From positions 1 through 7,859 of the forward strand of contig JAHFTG010000098.1 of assembly GCA_023269455.1 (NCBI GenBank): DNA of 7,859 nucleotides, read 5' to 3'. The stretch's first letter is position 1, and each line of letters opens with the position of its first letter. Below the pieces are notes generated by a model. The model saw only the letters and a list, made by a program, of their open reading frames with translations. It did not search any database and was not told where the DNA came from. A program made the position numbers and the translations under genes. Of this stretch, positions 1-7,817 are shown piece after piece. The stretch is from Opitutaceae bacterium (GTDB taxonomy: Bacteria > Verrucomicrobiota > Verrucomicrobiia > Opitutales > Opitutaceae).

Positions 1-22
1 ATAGTCCAACCCATAATCCCTC

Positions 23-118
23 AGCGGCATCAGCCGCTCCTCTGTTTAACCGCAGCGGCCATTGGCCGTCGCCGCTCCCAGAGAATCGCCCCGTTGGGCG
101 ATTCCATTAGTGGTTAAA
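23..118. other. Cluster of inverted repeats, possible branched RNA fold
   Basis: This gene-free stretch holds several perfect inverted repeats. AGCGGC (23-28) pairs with GCCGCT (33-38) around a 4-base loop. The same two arms recur at 54-59 and 71-76. GAATCGCCC (83-91) pairs with GGGCGATTC (96-104) around CGTT. An outer stem can form between 45-53 and 110-118; it is 9 bp if read as plus-strand RNA with one G-U wobble, and it directly abuts the second AGCGGC arm. Together 45-118 could fold as a three-way junction. Neither strand shows a T tract next to the 83-104 hairpin, so a plain intrinsic terminator fits poorly. I do not recognise an RNA family. It could be a small structured RNA, a palindromic intergenic repeat, or decayed sequence. 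Confidence 0.35.
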
Positions 119-136
119 AACTCCGTCACTCCGACT

Positions 137-169
137 ACAGTTTTAATTAAACTGTCGTTAACGTTAACG
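137..169 (-). terminator. Abutting palindromes at the end of the trmH-like gene, possible terminator
   Basis: Two inverted repeats lie back to back. CGTTAACGTTAACG (156-169) is a perfect 14-base palindrome that contains the stop codon of the minus-strand methyltransferase gene (164-166). Directly after it in the direction of transcription, ACAGTTT (137-143) and AAACTGT (149-155) form a 7-bp stem with a 5-base loop. The stem is AT-rich and has no adjoining T tract; a run of five T on the minus strand comes about 17 bases later (116-120). Position argues for transcript termination, but the form is not classical. Confidence 0.35.
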
Positions 170-913
170 CGCCCGCCGCCCCATCAACTCCCACATCAAC
201 ACCGCCCCCGCCACCGACACGTTGAGCGACTCCACCCGCCCGCTCCCCGGAATCGTCACCAACCGCGAACACGCCGCCGTCACCTCCGGCGAAAGCCCGT
301 GCTCCTCATTGCCCAGCACCAGCGCGAGCGGACGATTCCCCCCGCCCCCCGCCTCCGCCCGCCCGCCCCGCGCCGCCGCGCCCGCCACCTCGTAGCCCGC
401 CTTCACCAACTGCTTCGCCAGCGCCGCCAGATCAGGCACGAGCCACACCGTCACCTGCTCCAGCCCGCCCTCCGACACCCGAAACGCCGCCTCCCCCGGC
501 AACGCCGCCTGCGGATGCGCCGGGATGATGATGTTTTCCACCCCAAAAAACGCTGCCGTGCGCGCGATCGCGCCGAGGTTGTGCGCGTTGCCGATGCGGT
601 CGAGCAGCACCAGCGGCGTGCGCTTCGCCGCCCATTTCCCGATCATCGTCGCATCCGGCGCGCGCAGCTTCGGCGCATCGATCACCGCCACAATCCCGCC
701 ATGATGAACACTCCCCGCGATCTTCTCCAACTCCGCCGGTGGCACGCAGCGGTAAACCTTCCGCGCCGCCGCGAGCGCCTTGCAGATCACTCCGATCTTC
801 CGCCCCGTCGCCTCGTCAAAAAACAACCGCTTGATCGACGCCGGCTCCCGCTCGAAACGCGAACGCACCGCCACCAGACCGCACAGATTCAGCTCCCGTG
901 AATGGTCGCTCAT
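164..913 (-). CDS. TrmH/SpoU family RNA 2'-O-methyltransferase
   Basis: The 249-residue product is a SPOUT-class methyltransferase that would transfer a methyl group from S-adenosylmethionine to a ribose 2'-OH in tRNA or rRNA. Residues about 9-80 resemble the SpoU substrate-binding domain. All three SpoU motifs are present. Motif 1 is around D105-G124, with N112, G114 and the expected catalytic arginine R118. Motif 2 is LALVLGNEEHGLS (197-208), with N202, E203 and G206. Motif 3 is IPGSGRVESLNVSVAGAV (221-238), with S229-L230-N231, which forms part of the knotted cofactor site. An EGG segment (148-150), rather than the commoner AGA type, recalls the YfiF branch, judged from memory. A glycine-rich insert lies at 182-192. 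The ATG overlaps the upstream gene's TGA. A GAGGT ribosome-binding site (complement of 920-924) sits 6 bases upstream. Family is certain; the target nucleotide cannot be told. Confidence 0.93.
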   Translation of the reverse strand: MSDHSRELNLCGLVAVRSRFEREPASIKRLFFDEATGRKIGVICKALAAARKVYRCVPPAELEKIAGSVHHGGIVAVIDAPKLRAPDATMIGKWAAKRTPLVLLDRIGNAHNLGAIARTAAFFGVENIIIPAHPQAALPGEAAFRVSEGGLEQVTVWLVPDLAALAKQLVKAGYEVAGAAARGGRAEAGGGGNRPLALVLGNEEHGLSPEVTAACSRLVTIPGSGRVESLNVSVAGAVLMWELMGRRAR

Positions 914-1917
914 GCCCGCACCTCGCCGACCAGGGTGAACTCCTCGCGATCATGATAAAGATGCCGGATGCGCAGGTTCACCGCGCATCGCCCGAACACC
1001 GAATCCGCCGCCTGCGACTCACGCAACAACGCCAGCGGATCGACCCGCCCGAATTTCAGATTGATCACGAAGCGGCGGCACCACTTCCCCTCCAGCCACG
1101 GCGTGATGAGGTTCGTCATCACATGATGCGGCTCCTCCACGAGATCGCAGAACATCCAGTCAAACACCTCGCCCGCCGCCGGCCTGAACGCGAACGCATC
1201 CTCCATGCGGTGCTCGATCTTGTAGTTGTTATACGCCCCGCCCTTCAGCGGCCCGTTGTCCACCGCGACGATCTTCGCCCCGCGTTTCGACGCACTGTAA
1301 CTCCAGCCGCCCGGCGCCGCGCCCAGATCCACCACCGTCTCCTCAAACCCCGGCTCCCGCCCCAGCACGATGTAGGCCTCCTCGATCTTCAGATAAGAGC
1401 GCGAAGGAGCCTGCTCATCATCCGCCATCCGGCGCTGCCCGCCGAAAAACGCCTCCCGCGAAACATAAGCCCGCTTAAAATCCACGAAAAACACATAAAG
1501 CCCGCGCAGCCGGGCAACGCCGCGCGGCTTGTCGGCCACCGCCAGTTTGGCGACACGGCTCATGCGCTTCTTCAGGTTTTCCTGCACCATCTTCTCCACG
1601 CCCTTCACGCGCCGCCCGAGCCCGTCGAGCTCCGCCGCCTCCTCGAAGATAAACGGCCACTCGCCCTCAAACCGCTCCGTCTTCGCCGTCGTCAAAAATT
1701 GCTCGGTGATCTTCGCCGCGAGCCCGTTCACCGAGTCTCCCGTGATCTCGACGGGATCAAGCAGCACCATCTGCGGAAAACACAGGTCCGGCAGATCGCC
1801 GCCAGGCCTGCCCTCTGTCCGCACCCAGCCCGCGCCCTGCTCCGCCGGCGCAAACCCGCGCGCACTCAGCTCGCCTGCGAGCAAATCCACAAATCCCGGT
1901 TGGCAGGTAAAGATCAT
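910..1917 (-). CDS. rlmM: RlmM-like 23S rRNA 2'-O-methyltransferase
   Basis: The 335-residue product looks like RlmM, which in E. coli methylates the ribose of C2498 of 23S rRNA in the cytoplasm. The start, MIFTCQPGFVDLLAGEL, matches the RlmM-type N-terminal RNA-binding region. The C-terminal half is a Rossmann-fold FtsJ/RrmJ-like domain. It has SRSYLKIEEA (172-181, K177), the cofactor loop DLGAAPGGW (197-205), CDL (257-259, D258), NLKFG (286-290, K288) and HDREEF (322-327). These supply a plausible K-D-K-E catalytic set: K177, D258, K288 and E325 or E326. The length is slightly below the 366 residues of E. coli RlmM. ATG 1917 is the only ATG after an in-frame stop (1969-1971). GGGAGG (complement of 1933-1938) lies 15 bases upstream, rather far for a ribosome-binding site. 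It heads a two-gene operon with the TrmH-like gene through an ATGA overlap. The exact rRNA site is inferred from family only. Confidence 0.88.
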   Translation of the reverse strand: MIFTCQPGFVDLLAGELSARGFAPAEQGAGWVRTEGRPGGDLPDLCFPQMVLLDPVEITGDSVNGLAAKITEQFLTTAKTERFEGEWPFIFEEAAELDGLGRRVKGVEKMVQENLKKRMSRVAKLAVADKPRGVARLRGLYVFFVDFKRAYVSREAFFGGQRRMADDEQAPSRSYLKIEEAYIVLGREPGFEETVVDLGAAPGGWSYSASKRGAKIVAVDNGPLKGGAYNNYKIEHRMEDAFAFRPAAGEVFDWMFCDLVEEPHHVMTNLITPWLEGKWCRRFVINLKFGRVDPLALLRESQAADSVFGRCAVNLRIRHLYHDREEFTLVGEVRA

Positions 1918-2037
1918 TGGCGGCGGAGCGTGCCTCCCGCCGCCCCCCCGCGCGAGAAATTTTCCATATCAGGTCTCCCTCCGCCGTGAACCGATTTCCT
2001 TAACCCGTGTCCATCACGGCCAATCCCCCCTACATTT
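1918..2037. promoter_or_regulatory. Divergent intergenic region between rlmM-like gene and BON lipoprotein gene
   Basis: These 120 bases separate two divergently transcribed genes and must hold promoters for both. For the minus-strand operon, TTCACG and TATGGA about 16 bases apart are a weak -35/-10 candidate. For the plus-strand gene no convincing sigma70-type pair is visible. A small inverted repeat, CCGTG-TCCAT-CACGG (2005-2019), lies 18 bases before the lipoprotein start and could be an operator, though a 5-bp arm is short enough to arise by chance. No Shine-Dalgarno sequence precedes the plus-strand ATG. Confidence 0.35.
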
Positions 2038-2607
2038 ATGAAAACCATCTCCCTCCTCGCCCTGCCGCTCTCGCTCTCCGCCCTACTCATCGCCGGCTGC
2101 TCCGACAAATCCCCCCAAGCCGACGCCGCCAAATCCGCGCCCGCCGATACCACGCTGACCCAAAAAGCCAGCAACGCCGCCGAAGCGGTCAAAGACACCT
2201 CCGTCAAAGTCGCCACCGACGTGAAAAACGCCGCCATCGATGCCAAGGACGCCGTCGCCAACAAAATCGTCGAATGGAAGCTCACCCCCGCCGACATCAA
2301 GGCCGACCTCGAAAAATCCGGCCGCATCGTCCGTGACAAATCCGTCGCCGCCGGCGAAAAATCCGGCGAAGTCATCAGCGACGCCCGCATCGTGACCGTT
2401 ATCAACGGCAAGCTCCTCGTCGCCGACGACCTCTCCGCCTTCAAGATCAACGTCGATGCCGACAAAGGCGTCGTCACCCTGAAAGGCACCGTTAAATCCG
2501 CCGAGTTGATCGGCAAGGCCCTCGAACTCGCCCTCGACACCGATGGCGTCACCCAAGCCGTCTCCGAACTCACCGTCGAAGAAACCGCCGAGACGAAGTC
2601 GATGTAA
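2038..2607 (+). CDS. BON-domain lipoprotein
   Basis: The 189-residue product begins with a lipoprotein signal peptide: K2, a hydrophobic stretch at about 5-19, and the lipobox LIAGC with lipidated Cys21. Residue +2 after the cysteine is Ser, not Asp, which in the E. coli rule favours the outer membrane. Residues about 40-110 are Ala/Lys/Asp-rich with predicted amphipathic helices, somewhat like LEA or apolipoprotein repeats. A segment WKLTPADIKADLEKSG (80-95) follows. Residues about 114-181 form a BON domain, with the alpha-beta-beta-alpha-beta pattern and the G144-V-V-T-L-K-G150 hairpin. BON domains bind phospholipid or envelope surfaces, as in OsmY and DolP, and are often linked to envelope stress. 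The exact role is unknown. The gene is monocistronic by appearance: a divergent promoter region precedes it and a strong terminator lies 32 bases downstream. No Shine-Dalgarno sequence is seen. Confidence 0.88.
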   Translation: MKTISLLALPLSLSALLIAGCSDKSPQADAAKSAPADTTLTQKASNAAEAVKDTSVKVATDVKNAAIDAKDAVANKIVEWKLTPADIKADLEKSGRIVRDKSVAAGEKSGEVISDARIVTVINGKLLVADDLSAFKINVDADKGVVTLKGTVKSAELIGKALELALDTDGVTQAVSELTVEETAETKSM

Positions 2608-2638
2608 TCGTCTCCTTTTGAGACGCTCCCGTTTAGCC

Positions 2639-2675
2639 AAAGGCGCGAAGACTCCGGTCTTCGCGCCTTTTTGTT
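2639..2675 (+). terminator. Strong rho-independent terminator after the BON gene
   Basis: GGCGCGAAGAC (2642-2652) and GTCTTCGCGCC (2657-2667) form a perfect 11-bp stem. It extends to 14 bp when the flanking AAA (2639-2641) pairs with TTT (2668-2670). The loop is TCCG closed by C-G, a member of the very stable UNCG tetraloop class. The stem runs into a T-rich tail (TTTTTGTTTT, 2668-2677). It ends transcription of the lipoprotein gene before the DUF1653 gene. Confidence 0.93.
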
Positions 2676-2708
2676 TTACGCCAGCCGCGCTCGTCCGAAA
2701 CTCGCGGC

Positions 2709-2963
2709 ATGCCCTCGGCCCCCACTCCGCCCATCCCCGTCCATCCCGTCGGCCCGCGCCCCGGCCGCTACCGGCACTACAAGGGCCAGGAATACCTCGT
2801 CCTCGGCGTCGCCCGCCACTCCGAGACCGAGGAGGAACTCGTCGTCTATCGCCTGCTCTACGGTGACTTCGGCCTCTGGGTGCGCCCGCACGCGATGTTT
2901 CTCGAAACCGTCGAGATCGACGGTCGCGTGCAACCGCGTTTCGCCTACGTCGGCCCCGCCTGA
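2709..2963 (+). CDS. DUF1653 family protein
   Basis: The 84-residue product matches the small DUF1653 family, whose function is unknown. The signature is nearly complete: GRYRHYKG (19-26), then VLGVARHSETEEELVVYR (31-48), YGDFGLWVRP (51-60), MFLETVEIDG (63-72) and a final PRF motif. These proteins are usually about 60-80 residues of mostly beta structure and cytoplasmic. Here a proline-rich leader of about 16 residues precedes the domain, so a shorter true start is possible, although no other ATG or strong ribosome-binding site decides it. The gene lies between the BON-gene terminator and the namZ-like gene, 64 bases before the latter, and may be transcribed with it. The much longer overlapping reading frame in another phase is the upstream extension of the namZ-like frame and is not coding here. 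Confidence 0.87.
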   Translation: MPSAPTPPIPVHPVGPRPGRYRHYKGQEYLVLGVARHSETEEELVVYRLLYGDFGLWVRPHAMFLETVEIDGRVQPRFAYVGPA

Positions 2964-3027
2964 AAAAGTTCACCGCCTGTTCGCCTTCCGACTCGACGGC
3001 CCCTCTCGTAAACTCAATGTAACCGCG

Positions 3028-4416
3028 ATGCTGCTTGGTCGCGCCCGCCCCGTCTCCCTCCCCGTTTTACTCGTCCTTATCGCAGGCTTCCTTGGCCTCT
3101 CCGGTTGCCACACCCGCACCAGCTCGCCGCCCCCGCCGGCCGCCGCCCCCGCCCCCGCGCCGCGTGTCATCAAGCCCCAGCCTCCCGCCGCCGCGACCGC
3201 CCGCGTCACCCGCCCCGTCGTCGTTTCCGATTTCCCCGTCATGCTCGGCATCGACGTGCTGGAATCCACCGGCTTCAAGGCCGTCTCCGGCAAACGCATC
3301 GGCCTCCTCACCCACGTCGCCGGCGTCAACCGCCGCGGCGAACGCACCATCGACGTCCTCCGCCGCGCCCCCAACACCAAGCTCACCTGCCTCTTCTCCC
3401 CCGAGCACGGCCTCTACGGCGACGTGAAGGCCTCGGTCAACATCGACAACACCACCGACCCCCGCAGCGGCCTCCCTGTTTACTCCCTCTTCGGCAAAAA
3501 CCGCTACCCCACCCCCGCCCAGCTCAAGGGCCTCGATGCCGTCGTCATCGATCTTCAGGACATCGGCGTCCGTTCCTACACGTTCAACGTCGTGATGAAA
3601 TACACGATGGAAGCCTGCTTCGCCAACAACGTCGAAGTCATCGTCCTCGACCGCCCCAATCCCCTCGGCGGCCTCAAGGTGGACGGCCCCTCCCTCGACC
3701 GCGAATGGATGAGCGGCGTCGGTGCCTTCCGCATCCCCTACGTCCACGGCCTCACGATGGGAGAGCTCGCCCGCATGGCCGCCGCCGCCCCCGGCGTCCT
3801 CGACCTTCCCGACGCCGTCCGCGCCAAAGGCCGCCTCACCATCGTCCCCATGCGCGGCTGGAAACGCTCCATGCGCTGGCCCGAGACCGGCCTCAAGTTC
3901 GTCCCCACCTCTCCCCTCGTCCGCGATTACAACGCCGTCGTCGGCTACGCCATGGTCGGCCTCGGCTGCGAATTCAGCGGCTTCAAGCACGGCATCGGCT
4001 CCAGCTACCCGTTCCGCGGCCTCAGCTTCAAGAATGTCACCGCCGACAAACTCATCCAGGATCTCAACTCCCTCCGCGTCCCCGGCCTCGCCTACCGCAA
4101 GATCATCGCCCCCGACGCCAACGGAAAACCCAAGGAAGGCGTCTATATTGACATCGCCAACTGGTCCGCCTGGAACCCCACCGAACTCAGCTTCGCGCTC
4201 ATGCGCCTCGCCTGCCGCTACGACCCGCCCAACCCCTTCGCTAAGCTCAACGCCACCGACGCCCGCAGCTTCAACATCCACGTCGGCTCCACCGCCTGGT
4301 GGAACGCCCTCCGCCGCGACGGCGCCCGCGTAAACCTCGACGCCTTCCTCGCCGACTGGCGCGCGAAAGACCGCATCTACCAGCAGCAGACCCGCCAATA
4401 CTGGCTCTACAACTAA
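3028..4416 (+). CDS. namZ: DUF1343/NamZ-type exo-beta-N-acetylmuramidase lipoprotein
   Basis: The 462-residue product is a DUF1343 protein, the family founded by B. subtilis NamZ (YbbC; CAZy GH171). NamZ removes N-acetylmuramic acid from non-reducing ends of peptidoglycan chains. A lipoprotein signal (hydrophobic 9-25, lipobox LSGC, Cys27) is followed by a Pro/Ala-rich linker (about 30-62) that probably spaces the enzyme from the membrane. The catalytic domain starts near residue 70 with MLGIDVL. Conserved blocks are [10 protein letters not shown] (123-132, candidate catalytic E126), [12 protein letters not shown] (175-186), DRPNPLGG (208-215) and [10 protein letters not shown] (239-248). A GCEFSG segment and a C-terminal WWN..R region complete the family's usual length. 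ATG 3028 was chosen because the lipoprotein signal starts there; the open frame runs further upstream but overlaps the DUF1653 gene. The next gene starts 56 bases after the stop. Family is sure; substrate is inferred from characterised members. Confidence 0.9.
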   Translation: MLLGRARPVSLPVLLVLIAGFLGLSGCHTRTSSPPPPAAAPAPAPRVIKPQPPAAATARVTRPVVVSDFPVMLGIDVLESTGFKAVSGKRIGLLTHVAGVNRRGERTIDVLRRAPNTKLTCLFSPEHGLYGDVKASVNIDNTTDPRSGLPVYSLFGKNRYPTPAQLKGLDAVVIDLQDIGVRSYTFNVVMKYTMEACFANNVEVIVLDRPNPLGGLKVDGPSLDREWMSGVGAFRIPYVHGLTMGELARMAAAAPGVLDLPDAVRAKGRLTIVPMRGWKRSMRWPETGLKFVPTSPLVRDYNAVVGYAMVGLGCEFSGFKHGIGSSYPFRGLSFKNVTADKLIQDLNSLRVPGLAYRKIIAPDANGKPKEGVYIDIANWSAWNPTELSFALMRLACRYDPPNPFAKLNATDARSFNIHVGSTAWWNALRRDGARVNLDAFLADWRAKDRIYQQQTRQYWLYN

Positions 4417-4430
4417 CCCCGCTCCCTCTC

Positions 4431-4453
4431 TCAACTTTCAACCCTCAACTTTC
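4431..4453 (+). repeat. Short 14-base-period direct repeat in the namZ-isomerase gap
   Basis: TCAACTTTC occurs at 4431-4439 and again at 4445-4453, giving a period of 14 bases. The whole leader is almost purine-poor on this strand. It contains no ribosome-binding site for the gene at 4473. It may be a short intergenic motif that recurs in the genome, or simple slippage. Confidence 0.5.
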
Positions 4454-4472
4454 CCTTCCCCTACCCCGCCCC
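4453..4472 (-). other. Canonical G-quadruplex motif (i-motif on plus strand) at a start codon
   Basis: Four C runs of 3, 4, 4 and 4 bases are separated by TT, TA and G (4453-4472). On the minus strand this reads as four G runs of at least three with loops of 1-2 bases, which meets the standard G-quadruplex pattern. It touches the ATG at 4473, on the template strand of the operon. In such C-rich DNA it could be chance. Confidence 0.45.
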
Positions 4473-5516
<1,044 letters not shown>

Positions 5517-5529
5517 CCGTATCGCATCC

Positions 5530-6687
5530 ATGAACCGCAAACTCCGCTTCGGCATGATCGGCGGTGGCCGCGGAGCCTTCATCGGCGCCGTCCACCGCAT
5601 CGCCGCCCAGATGGATGGCCGCGCCGAACTCGTCGCCGGCGCCTTCTCCTCCGACCCCGCCCGCTCCGCCGCCTCCGGCGCCGACCTCTTCCTCGACCCC
5701 GCGCGCGTTTACGGCTCCTACGCCGAAATGGCCAAGGCCGAGAAAGCCCGCCCCGCCGACGACCGCCTCGACTTCGTCGTCATCGTCACGCCCAACCACC
5801 AGCATTTCCCGCCCGCCAAGCTCTTCCTCGAAAGCGGCTTCAACGTCGTCTGCGACAAGCCCGTCACCTTCAACCTCGCCGAAGCCAAAAAACTCCGCGC
5901 GATCATCAGGAAGGCCAAAAAAATCTTCGCCCTCACCTACAACTACACCGGCAACGCCATGGTGAAGCAGGCCCGCGAACTCGTTCGCACCGGCAAACTC
6001 GGCCCCCTCCGCAAAGTCGTCGTCGAGTATCCCCAGGGCTGGCTCTCCACCGCCGTCGAAAAGACCGGCCAGAAGCAGGCCGCCTGGCGCACCGACCCCA
6101 AGCGTTCCGGCGCCGCCGGTGCGATGGGCGACATCGGCACCCACGCCGAAAACCTCGCCCGCTACATCACCGGCCTCGAAATCGACTCCCTCTGCGCCGA
6201 CCTCACCAGCTTCGTGAAAGGCCGCCGTCTCGACGACGACGGCAGCATCCTCCTGCGCTTCGCCGGCGGCGCCAAAGGCCTCCTCCACGCCTCCCAAATC
6301 TGCATCGGCGAAGAAAATAATTTCAACATCCGCATCTACGGCACCCTCGCCGGACTCGAATGGAAGCAGGAGCACCCCAACCAGCTCCTCGTCAAATACC
6401 CCGGCAAGCCCGCCGAAATCTGGGGCCGCGCCCAAGCCTACAACGCCCCCGTCGCCAACCGCGTCACCCGCACGCCCCCCGGCCACCCCGAAGGCTACCT
6501 CGAAGCCTTCGCCAACATTTACACCGAAATCTTCCGCGCCATCGCCGCCGACCTCGCCGGCGAACCACCGCCCCCAGACCTCGACTTCCCCACCATCGCC
6601 GACGGCGTCAAAGGCATGGCCTTCATCGAGACCGTCGTGAAGTCATCCCAAGCCGGCGCCAAGTGGATCAAGTTCCCGAAGACCTGA
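5530..6687 (+). CDS. Gfo/Idh/MocA family NAD(P)-dependent oxidoreductase
   Basis: The 385-residue product is a Gfo/Idh/MocA dehydrogenase that would oxidise a sugar or inositol hydroxyl, or reduce the ketone, with NAD(P). The N-terminal Rossmann fold opens with [14 protein letters not shown] (6-19). VTPNHQH follows at the fourth strand. CDKP (108-111) is the family's EKP motif with Asp in place of Glu and the catalytic-site lysine K110 kept. The C-terminal substrate domain contains GDIGTHAEN (200-208), whose D201 and H205 fit the usual D-x-x-x-H catalytic pair. Length is typical. There is no Tat or Sec signal, unlike many secreted relatives, so it should act in the cytoplasm. It follows the isomerase-like gene by 13 bases with no Shine-Dalgarno sequence. 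Family is certain; cofactor preference and substrate are not readable. Confidence 0.93.
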   Translation: MNRKLRFGMIGGGRGAFIGAVHRIAAQMDGRAELVAGAFSSDPARSAASGADLFLDPARVYGSYAEMAKAEKARPADDRLDFVVIVTPNHQHFPPAKLFLESGFNVVCDKPVTFNLAEAKKLRAIIRKAKKIFALTYNYTGNAMVKQARELVRTGKLGPLRKVVVEYPQGWLSTAVEKTGQKQAAWRTDPKRSGAAGAMGDIGTHAENLARYITGLEIDSLCADLTSFVKGRRLDDDGSILLRFAGGAKGLLHASQICIGEENNFNIRIYGTLAGLEWKQEHPNQLLVKYPGKPAEIWGRAQAYNAPVANRVTRTPPGHPEGYLEAFANIYTEIFRAIAADLAGEPPPPDLDFPTIADGVKGMAFIETVVKSSQAGAKWIKFPKT

Positions 6688-6697
6688 TCCCCAAGGA

Positions 6698-6730
6698 TCG
6701 GGCGAAAACGTGCAGGGCCGGATCGCCCGA
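6698..6730. repeat. Inverted repeat in the gap before the DUF4886 gene
   Basis: TCGGGCGA (6698-6705) and TCGCCCGA (6723-6730) are perfect 8-base inverted arms around a 17-base loop. The element starts 10 bases after the oxidoreductase stop. There is no following T tract, so it is not a classical terminator. It could modulate read-through or protect the 3' end of the upstream message. The gap (6688-6800) shows no other clear promoter. Confidence 0.4.
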
Positions 6731-6800
6731 CTGGCCGACGCCAACGACGGCGTTGACGCCCCCGCCCGCCCTGAGCAACGTCATCGCCCCGTTCTTAGTC

Positions 6801-7817
6801 ATGCGCCAGCTCCCCACCGCCGCCACCCCGTTATCCATTAGGCGAAACACCCCCGCGCTCTCCTTTCTGCTGCTCACGATCACCCTGTTGATCCCGATTC
6901 AAGGCTTCGCCGCGCCCGCTGGCGAACGCACCTCGGTCAAGCTCTTCACCATCGGCAACAGCTTCGTCGATTACCCCACCGCCCTCCTCCCCGCGCTCGC
7001 CAAGGCCGGTGGGAAAACCCTCGTTCTCGGCAAGGCCAACCTCGGCGGCTGCTCGCTCGAACGCCACGCCCGCTACCTGGCCCAAGCCGAGGCCAACGAT
7101 CCCGCCGGCCGGGTTTACAAAACTTTCGTTGATCCCAAAACCGGCGAAACCCGCGCCGTCACGCTGCCCGAAGCCCTCTCCTCCGACCAGTGGGACATCG
7201 TTACCATCCAGCAATGGAGCCAAGAAAGCTACAAACCCGAGACCTTTCACCCCGCCGTGGACCAGCTCATCGCCGCCGTCCGCAAATACGCCCCGCGGGC
7301 CGAGATCGTCATCCAGGAAACTTGGGCCTACCGCGAAGATCACCCCTTATTCCACAAAAACGACGGCTTCACCGAGCAGAAAATGTATGAAGGCCTCCGC
7401 TCCGCCTACCACCGGCTCGCCGCCGAGACCGGCTTCCGCGTCATGCCCACCGGCGACGCCATCGAACTCGCCCGCCGGACCCCGCGCTGGACCTTTGTGC
7501 CCGACAAGAATTTCGATTTCAAAAATCCCCCGCCCGGACAAATCCCCAACGAACCCACCAGCCTGAACACCGGCTGGACCTGGAAAAAAACCAAGGCCGG
7601 CGAGACGAAATTCACGCTCGACGCCATCCACCTCAGCAACGGCGGCAAATACCTCGGCGCCGCCGTCTGGTATCAGTTCGTTTTCAACACCAACACCGTC
7701 CCCGCCAGTTTCGTGCCCCCGGATATCTCCGCCGAGGACGCCTCCGCCAATACGCCAGCGCCGCCATCAAGGCCGAACGGATCCGCGAAACCCCGGCAGT
7801 CGCCTCCCTGGCCCTGA
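6801..7817 (+). CDS. Secreted DUF4886 SGNH-hydrolase-like protein, C-terminal frameshift likely
   Basis: As read, 338 residues. R14-R15 and a hydrophobic core (about 19-34) ending in GFAAP make a Sec-type signal peptide, cleaved near residues 37-38; no lipobox is seen. The mature part fits DUF4886, an SGNH/GDSL-hydrolase-like family. KLFTIGNSF (47-55) carries the candidate nucleophile S54. LGGCSL (81-86) supplies a block II glycine. WDIVTIQQWSQES (131-143) and QETWAY (172-177) follow. DAIHLSNGGKYLGAAVW (274-290) carries the block V pair D274 and H277. Such enzymes are plausible esterases of envelope or plant glycans, but the substrate is unknown. The start is the ATG giving the signal peptide; no Shine-Dalgarno sequence is seen. 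After about residue 314 the frame changes character, and a better tail lies in another phase, pointing to a one-base loss. It follows the oxidoreductase by 113 bases and probably belongs to its operon. Confidence 0.85.
   Translation: MRQLPTAATPLSIRRNTPALSFLLLTITLLIPIQGFAAPAGERTSVKLFTIGNSFVDYPTALLPALAKAGGKTLVLGKANLGGCSLERHARYLAQAEANDPAGRVYKTFVDPKTGETRAVTLPEALSSDQWDIVTIQQWSQESYKPETFHPAVDQLIAAVRKYAPRAEIVIQETWAYREDHPLFHKNDGFTEQKMYEGLRSAYHRLAAETGFRVMPTGDAIELARRTPRWTFVPDKNFDFKNPPPGQIPNEPTSLNTGWTWKKTKAGETKFTLDAIHLSNGGKYLGAAVWYQFVFNTNTVPASFVPPDISAEDASANTPAPPSRPNGSAKPRQSPPWP

Noticed and set aside
83..104. Intrinsic terminator at the GAATCGCCC/GGGCGATTC hairpin
   Set aside because: Neither strand has a T run following the stem; kept only as part of the inverted-repeat cluster.
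45..118. tRNA gene, suggested by 74-base length and 7-bp end pairing
   Set aside because: There is no T-loop consensus, no recognisable anticodon arm, and the inner hairpins do not fit the cloverleaf.
44..119. Integron attC site, suggested by GTTTAAC and GTTAAAA at the ends of the 76-base inverted repeat
   Set aside because: The right core lacks the final pyrimidine of GTTRRRY, the interior folds as two separate hairpins rather than one imperfect stem, and no integrase or cassette-like genes are present.
62..1989. Long plus-strand open frames opposite the two methyltransferase genes
   Set aside because: Products are Arg/His/Pro-rich and featureless, while the minus-strand frames carry complete SpoU and RlmM motifs.
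2005..2019. Operator for the BON gene (CCGTG-TCCAT-CACGG)
   Set aside because: A 5-bp arm is likely to occur by chance in GC-rich DNA; mentioned in the intergenic entry but not called as a site.
2671..3027. Upstream extension of the namZ-like frame
   Set aside because: It overlaps the DUF1653 gene and the terminator tail, has no signal-peptide character, and the lipoprotein signal begins at ATG 3028.
3067..4434. Long minus-strand open frame (about 455 codons) opposite the namZ-like gene
   Set aside because: Its product is a Gly/Ala/Glu/Asp-rich low-complexity chain with no motif. It mirrors the C-ending codons of the real gene and is a compositional shadow; the same applies to the minus frames at 4461-5600 and 5356-6486.
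6360..6800. Upstream extension of the DUF4886 frame into the oxidoreductase gene
   Set aside because: The extension is Arg/Pro-rich shadow sequence; the signal peptide begins at ATG 6801.
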